A stretch of DNA of 64,000 bases from an uncultured Acetatifactor sp. (GTDB lineage: Bacteria; Bacillota; Clostridia; Lachnospirales; Lachnospiraceae), in the NCBI GenBank assembly GCA_910584375.1, contig CAJUAH010000008.1, positions 97,708 to 161,707 on the forward strand. Direction: 5' to 3'. The notes under the pieces were generated by a model. It did no database searches, was not told the origin of the DNA, and saw nothing but the letters and a program-made list of their open reading frames with translations. How positions within the stretch are numbered: position 1 is the first letter of the stretch; every line of letters begins with the position of its first letter. This document shows, one piece after another, positions 59,924-64,000 of this stretch. The translations under genes and the position numbers were made by a program.

Positions 59924-61633
59924 TTATCCCCTCTGAGAATCTTTTGTGCCGATCAACACCTCTTTCCCGCAAAAGGCAAACCCATACTTCCTGATGTGTT
60001 CCCCGGATATCCCCCTTGCCGTCAGAAATGTCTGATAGCCCTTCTCCTCGATCTGTGCCAAGGCTGCGGATACGGTATCGGACAGATCCTTCTCTTTCGA
60101 GCTCTGCACTTTAAACTCCATGATAATGGCGTCGTCCTTTGCCGCATTCCGGGGTTCCAGCATCACATCGTAGCGGCCAAAGCCGCTCTCCCGGTTGGAC
60201 GTGACGGTATACCGATCCGCCAGATTCACCATCAGCCCCAGTACAAATCCATGGTAAAACCGCTCCGGCTCTCCGTATGGGCTCTTACCCGTGTCAAAAT
60301 AGCTGAACATCTCTCCTGTCACCCGGTTCATATAGATGTTCATTGCCTCCACGTCTCCCAGCAGCAACGCTTTGATAAAGTCATTGTAATGGGAAGAGGG
60401 GCCGTCAAACCAGCCGCGCACCATGTCCCGGAACATGACACGCACCTCAAAGTTGGTCAGCTCCAGTTCATAGTCTTGCCGCCACTCGCCATACTCCGCC
60501 ACATATGCCTTATAACTCTTTACTTTCAAATATCCGCTGGCCAGCAGCAGACTCCATATGGCATTATTCTTGGTGGATAGCTGGTTATAAACGATCTGCT
60601 CGTCCAGTTCCGTCTTCAGCGTTTTCCCACATAGCAGCTCTTCAAAAGTCTGCTTGATCTCAGGGGTACTCTCCCGGAGCAGCTCGCTGGCAAGCCTGTT
60701 GGAACTGGTGTTGACCCAGTATGGCCCAACTTTCCTTTCGTCCAGAAAATTAAGAATAGACCAGGGATTATAGATATCCTTTATGTCGCCAAAAATAAAT
60801 CCGTCATACCAGTCCTTGACCTGTTGTTTCTGATCCGCCAAACCAAACTCCTCCAGTGCGGCAAATACCTCCTCTTCAGTAAAGCCAAAACAATCCGCAT
60901 ACTTTTCTGCCGTAATAGTCACCACTTTTAAATTGTTCAAATCAGAAAGCATAGACTCCTTGCTCACGCGGGTAATGCCAGTCATAAGGGCGCGCTCCAT
61001 ATAGGGGTTTGTCTTGAAAGTCGCGCCAAACAAACCTCTGGTAAACGCCACCAGCTCCTCCCAATACCCGTTCACATAGGCCTCCTGCATGGGTGTGTCA
61101 TATTCATCCAGCAGGATAATTACTTTTTTACCATAGTGCTGCATCAGATAACAGGACAGCGTTTTCAGGGAGCCTGCCTCCATGCGGTCCCCCGTTCCTG
61201 TCTGAAACTGTCGGTATATCATTTTCTCACTCTCGCTTAAACGGTCGCTCTCTGCCAGAAAGCTAAACTTGTTGTACAGATCCATAAGAATCTCGGAGAT
61301 CCTTTTTCTGGCGTCCTGATAGGTTTTCTCCTTTATATCCGCAAAACTGAGCGCAATCACCGGATAGGTTCCCTGCAGCTGACGGTATTTCTCCTCCTGC
61401 CAGACGGAAAGCCCATCGAACAGATCGCCGCGTCCGGCGTAGTCCACCGAGAAAAACTGCTCCAGCATGCTCATATTCAGCGTCTTGCCAAAACGCCTGG
61501 GGCGGGTGATCAGCGTCACATTGTCCCCGCTTTCCCACCATTCCCGTATAAAATGGGTCTTATCCACATAAAAATATCCCTCTTTTCGGATCGTTTCAAA
61601 GTCCTGGTTCCCGATTCCTATTGTTCTGGCCAT
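59924..61633 (-). CDS. AAA-ATPase/PD-(D/E)XK nuclease-fold protein, copy C
   Basis: 569 residues. Same layout as copy B: P-loop RPRRFGKT at 44-51, Walker B ILLDEYDTP, C-terminal GRYDVMLEP and MEFKV. Nearly all of the sequence lines up with copy B (27102-28802) without large gaps, including the first 60 residues, which are identical but for a few positions. A single gene with its own promoter, which is also shared with copy B. Confidence 0.9.
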   Translation of the reverse strand: MARTIGIGNQDFETIRKEGYFYVDKTHFIREWWESGDNVTLITRPRRFGKTLNMSMLEQFFSVDYAGRGDLFDGLSVWQEEKYRQLQGTYPVIALSFADIKEKTYQDARKRISEILMDLYNKFSFLAESDRLSESEKMIYRQFQTGTGDRMEAGSLKTLSCYLMQHYGKKVIILLDEYDTPMQEAYVNGYWEELVAFTRGLFGATFKTNPYMERALMTGITRVSKESMLSDLNNLKVVTITAEKYADCFGFTEEEVFAALEEFGLADQKQQVKDWYDGFIFGDIKDIYNPWSILNFLDERKVGPYWVNTSSNRLASELLRESTPEIKQTFEELLCGKTLKTELDEQIVYNQLSTKNNAIWSLLLASGYLKVKSYKAYVAEYGEWRQDYELELTNFEVRVMFRDMVRGWFDGPSSHYNDFIKALLLGDVEAMNIYMNRVTGEMFSYFDTGKSPYGEPERFYHGFVLGLMVNLADRYTVTSNRESGFGRYDVMLEPRNAAKDDAIIMEFKVQSSKEKDLSDTVSAALAQIEEKGYQTFLTARGISGEHIRKYGFAFCGKEVLIGTKDSQRG

Positions 61634-61675
61634 TTTTCACACCTCTCTCTGGCATATGCCTTTCCCCATAATTAC

Positions 61676-61704
61676 AATATATCTGTTTTTCACTTCTAAA
61701 TCAA
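61676..61704 (-). promoter_or_regulatory. promoter of AAA/nuclease copy C
   Basis: TTGATT (61704-61699), 17 bases, TATATT (61681-61676), same boxes and spacing as before copy B. The ribosome-site region (CTGGCATAT on the plus strand) is also shared. Confidence 0.5.
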
Positions 61705-61764
61705 TTCATTTTTGCCTCTTGTATCAGATTCTTATACCGCAGACGGGCTGAGGCGATAGCTCAT

Positions 61765-62595
61765 TTAAACGGCCGTGTCCTCTGTCCCCTGTTTAGGATC
61801 AATCCCTATGACGCAGATCAATTTCGCTTTTCCGTTAGAAACCCTTCTGACTACCTCCGCCAGACTGCCGCATATATTTCCGCCCTCCCCGGCCAGCCTC
61901 GCGTTATGGCAGGCATATCCTCCCTGTTCCCTGGAAACATTCACCGTGTGCACCTGGGCCATTATATCGTCCCTGTTATTAAAAAACGTGATTATGACGG
62001 TTCCGCATCTCTCTCCCAGTTCGTTGACTTCCTCCTCCGACGTGCCGGTCGCCATTTCAGCGCGATATCCATTACTGCGAAAATACTTATAAATTGCCGC
62101 GGGAGCCGTCCCGAATATCCCGCCCAGAACAGCGCCGCGCCTTTCAAACGACTGGATCAATTCCGCCATCTCCTGCGCCGCCATCTCTTCCCCCAAGGAG
62201 AGCCTCGCGTTATACGTTGCCATGATTTCACATCCGGCATATGCCATGTCCGTAATTCCAAACTCTATATCTTTCCATTCACTCTGATTTTCTATATATG
62301 TATGCGGCTGGTAAAATGCCCCCGGTTCCCCCGCCTTTGCCTGGCTTGCCGCCAATAATTTCTCCATATTTTTGCCATGGTGGGTACGGATGATTTTGGG
62401 GGGAAACTTTATCCATGTGCTTAAATACAGGAAACCTAAGACTTGTCTGTTGGTGGCGTAATGCGGGATCAACGATCTGACCCATTTTCCAAACTTATTC
62501 TTTTTAGGTTGCTTTTTCTTGGCGATGTTTTCTTTCTTTTCCGGCTGTTTACCGTTGCTGCTTGTTTGGGTTCTGTCCATTTGGGTTCCGTTCAT
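61765..62595 (-). CDS. putative papain-like (C39-like) protein
   Basis: 276 residues from ATG 62595, chosen for the AGGGGGAAC site ahead. The frame stays open to ATG 62988, which would add about 130 residues read through the 15-base tandem repeat; this longer start has no ribosome site and overlaps the HAD gene by 16 bases. After a Lys-rich N-terminus (KKENIAKKKQPKKNKFGK) the domain has C122 in AYAGCEIMATYNA and H216 in MAQVHTVNVSREQGGYACHN, the order and spacing of a papain/C39-type Cys-His pair. No signal peptide or ABC domain. Function unknown; peptidase activity is inference. Confidence 0.6.
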   Translation of the reverse strand: MNGTQMDRTQTSSNGKQPEKKENIAKKKQPKKNKFGKWVRSLIPHYATNRQVLGFLYLSTWIKFPPKIIRTHHGKNMEKLLAASQAKAGEPGAFYQPHTYIENQSEWKDIEFGITDMAYAGCEIMATYNARLSLGEEMAAQEMAELIQSFERRGAVLGGIFGTAPAAIYKYFRSNGYRAEMATGTSEEEVNELGERCGTVIITFFNNRDDIMAQVHTVNVSREQGGYACHNARLAGEGGNICGSLAEVVRRVSNGKAKLICVIGIDPKQGTEDTAV

Positions 62596-62728
62596 TTTTG
62601 TTCCCCCTGCATTACTCGCCGCCATAATGACATTCGACTTTTCTGATTTATTTTCCCTAATACAATATACTACATTTTCATAGAAAATATATACTTCTGA
62701 CGAATTGCCCTTGTTGGAATCCCTTTTT

Positions 62729-62893
62729 CCGGCAATTCTTTTTGCTGCAATTCCCTTCGCTGTAATTCCATTTGCTGCAATTCCCTTCGCTGTAATTCCT
62801 TTTGCTGCAATTCTCTTTGCTGTAATTCTATTTGTTGCAATTCCTTTTGCTGTAATTCTCTCTGCTGTAATTTTCTTTGCTGTAATCTTCGGT
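62729..62893. repeat. 15-base tandem repeat, ten units plus one degenerate
   Basis: Units of consensus GCTGYAATTCYNTTT run from 62744 to 62893, with a degenerate unit at 62729-62743. Units alternate GCTGC and GCTGT in the first seven, giving a 30-base higher order. With no stops in this frame the minus strand would read as a five-residue repeat (KGIAA/KGITA). It fills most of the 377-base gap between the HAD stop and the C39-like start; the rest of the gap is AT-rich and holds no gene. Confidence 0.85.
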
Positions 62894-62972
62894 CCGTAGC
62901 CCCCGGCTAGGAGCGAACTGCAATTTAACGCTTTTGCTCTCCCGTCCGCATCCCCTGATCCTGTCAATATGC

Positions 62973-63755
62973 CTAATTTCCATCCCATACATGATCCACA
63001 TTCTTTTCGATCCAGTCCGCCACGCCGTCCTCATCGTTTGACAGCGTGATGCAGTCCGCAGCTTTTCGGGCCTCCTTGACAGCGTTGGACACCGCGACGC
63101 CCGTGCCGCAGATTTCCAACATCTCCACATCATTTGCATCATCCCCAAAGGAAACGATATGATCCAGCGCTATATGCAAGGATTCTGCCAACTCCATAAT
63201 GGCCTCCACCTTACCGGATTTTTCCGGCAAAAAAGCATACCAATTTTCTCCCCGATAGCACTGTAGGCGGCAGCGGTTTCTGTGAGCGATATCCACCGCC
63301 GTGTCACGGTCTGCAAGTTCCGCCACGATCTTATTTGCCGCCAGGGACAAGGGATTCCTAAAATCATGGTAAACAGCCTTGTGCAGTTTCCCGGACTCCG
63401 CTATGTGGTCGCTGTTCCAGAAGACCTGCCGCCCTGCCGCCACCGTTATTTCTGTTTGGGGACTGTGTTCCATTAAATCTCGTATGATCCGGTCTGCGCT
63501 GTCCGCGTCCATGCAACGGCTATAGATCTGCTCTCCCCTCCTGTGTATCAGCGTCCCGTCCGTTGTGATCTCATAGTCCGGCTGGATTTCGTCTATGTAT
63601 CGCTCCGCGCCTATCCAGTACCGGGCAGTGGCAATCACCACCAGGATCCCCAGATCCTGGCATCTTTTCAGGACACGCTTTGTACGCTCTGAGACACTGC
63701 CGTCGGAACGGAGCAATGTTTTGTCGAGATCTGTTAAAATCATCTTAGGTTTCAT
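62973..63755 (-). CDS. HAD superfamily Cof-type phosphatase
   Basis: 260 residues. Catalytic motif LTDLDKTLLRSDG (nucleophile D and acid/base D), motif II region VVIATARY, motif III Lys in the AIMELAESL part, and motif IV FGDDANDVEML. A C2-type cap lies between. Members remove phosphate from sugars, nucleotides or flavin precursors in the cytosol. Ribosome site AAAGGAGAT before ATG 63755. The 3' end is next to the tandem repeat. Confidence 0.92.
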   Translation of the reverse strand: MKPKMILTDLDKTLLRSDGSVSERTKRVLKRCQDLGILVVIATARYWIGAERYIDEIQPDYEITTDGTLIHRRGEQIYSRCMDADSADRIIRDLMEHSPQTEITVAAGRQVFWNSDHIAESGKLHKAVYHDFRNPLSLAANKIVAELADRDTAVDIAHRNRCRLQCYRGENWYAFLPEKSGKVEAIMELAESLHIALDHIVSFGDDANDVEMLEICGTGVAVSNAVKEARKAADCITLSNDEDGVADWIEKNVDHVWDGN

Positions 63756-63784
63756 GGGGGTAATCTCCTTTCGCTGGTCTGCAA

Positions 63785-63807
63785 CTTATAGGCGTTTGCG
63801 AAACGCC
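63785..63807 (-). promoter_or_regulatory. palindrome abutting a -10 box before the HAD gene
   Basis: The dyad GGCGTTT-GCG-AAACGCC (63791-63807) is directly followed on the minus strand by TATAAG (63790-63785). No good -35 stands at the far side of the palindrome. It may be an operator lying in the promoter spacer. Confidence 0.35.
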
Positions 63808-63849
63808 AGAACCCACATAAATACGGGATTCTCTTTGTCACAAAATAAA

Positions 63850-63921
63850 ACAACTCCTCACTGGTCTGTGGTAAAATTGAGATGCCGAGTAACAATCAAC
63901 CATCCACCAGAAAGGAGTTGT
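63850..63921 (+). other. stem that pairs with the transposase ribosome site
   Basis: ACAACTCCT (63850-63858) and CTGGT (63861-63865) can pair with ACCAG (63906-63910) and AGGAGTTGT (63913-63921): 14 pairs with a 2x2 internal loop. The downstream arm holds the ribosome site AAAGGAG. Transcripts entering from outside would have the site masked. Confidence 0.5.
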
Positions 63922-63927
63922 ACCTAC

Positions 63928-64000
63928 ATGATACCATACAAACAGCTCTCTTTGGCAGATATTTTTACCGATTGCCAAAATAAATTTGATAACGATAAAT
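63928..64000 (+). CDS. insertion-sequence transposase, N-terminal fragment
   Basis: 24 codons from ATG 63928, preceded by AAAGGAG; the gene continues beyond the right edge. The start MIPYKQLSLADIFTDC is like those of transposases in Lachnospiraceae insertion sequences, as far as I recall; no catalytic residue is in view. The 120 bases upstream (63808-63927) are more AT-rich than the flank and probably belong to the same element. The outer end cannot be fixed from one side. Confidence 0.5.
   Translation, partial: MIPYKQLSLADIFTDCQNKFDNDK

Noticed and set aside
61634..61764. Regulatory RNA between copy C and the C39-like gene
   Set aside because: Only the copy C promoter is seen; no stem-loop or T run stands out.
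62729..62893. A CRISPR-like array
   Set aside because: Units are contiguous 15-mers without spacers, and no cas gene is present.
62705..62899. A hydrophobic five-residue repeat peptide on the plus strand
   Set aside because: It is only the other reading of the 15-base tandem repeat and has no ribosome site.
1..64000. Prophage or conjugative element
   Set aside because: No integrase, portal, capsid, relaxase or tRNA-borne attachment site is seen. The only mobile-element sign is the transposase start at the right edge.

Overview
The window reads as a chromosomal segment of a moderately GC-rich anaerobic Firmicute, most likely Lachnospiraceae (Clostridia). Grounds: strong AGGAGG-type ribosome sites, TTGACA/TATAAT-like promoters with 17-base spacers, a DUF4867 protein beside a FucI-family isomerase and xylulokinase, several AAA-ATPase/PD-(D/E)XK proteins, a Tad locus without secretin, and lone aroA and cysK genes. 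This assignment is inference; no rRNA, tRNA or CRISPR array was seen. Most genes lie on the minus strand.

Layout. (a) 1-2618: operon of a TPR-type GT2 glycosyltransferase, two zinc-ribbon membrane proteins and a cut-off membrane protein. (b) 2814-4172: a MATE transporter. (c) 4158-13692: a complete-looking Tad/Flp pilus-like operon (CpaF-type ATPase, two TadB/TadC proteins, Flp-like pilin, two pseudopilin-like proteins, SAF protein, a 1333-residue secreted protein, prepilin peptidase) behind a roughly 220-base structured leader. (d) 14027-21632: c-di-GMP enzymes (an EAL protein with a dead GGDEF, and a membrane GGDEF protein), a serine hydrolase, a second MATE transporter, a 36-residue membrane peptide in its own transcription unit, and the first of three AAA/nuclease-fold paralogues. 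(e) 21812-27037: sugar isomerase, DUF4867, xylulokinase and a divergent LacI regulator with two matching operator-like dyads. (f) 27102-33388: second AAA/nuclease paralogue, then AraC regulator, MFS transporter and GH127 beta-L-arabinofuranosidase. (g) 33513-41873: Rrf2 regulator with cysK, aroA, a HipA-like kinase with an HTH partner, carbamate kinase, signal peptidase II and HelD. (h) 41991-44114: LacI regulator and acyltransferase. (i) 44253-54445: chemotaxis operon (HD-GYP regulator, histidine kinase, second HD-GYP regulator, CheR, CheB, CheY, CheA, CheW, MCP). (j) 54639-59775: operon of an HPt protein, FAD oxidoreductase, two GT2 enzymes and a DegT aminotransferase, preceded by an XRE-receiver regulator. 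(k) 59924-64000: third AAA/nuclease paralogue, a papain/C39-like protein next to a 15-base tandem repeat, a HAD phosphatase and the start of an insertion-sequence transposase.

How parts may work together (inference): signalling by c-di-GMP recurs (GGDEF, EAL, intact HD-GYP, degenerate HD-GYP) beside a surface pilus system and a chemotaxis array. The histidine kinase, receiver proteins, stand-alone HPt and XRE-receiver regulator could form one phosphorelay that reaches the polysaccharide-type operon. The sugar genes form two catabolic modules under LacI and AraC control. The least familiar items are the HTH/HipA-like kinase pair, the tiny membrane-peptide unit, the cysteine-rich block inserted in a glycine-rich domain of the Tad-locus protein, and the HPt-led glycosyltransferase operon.
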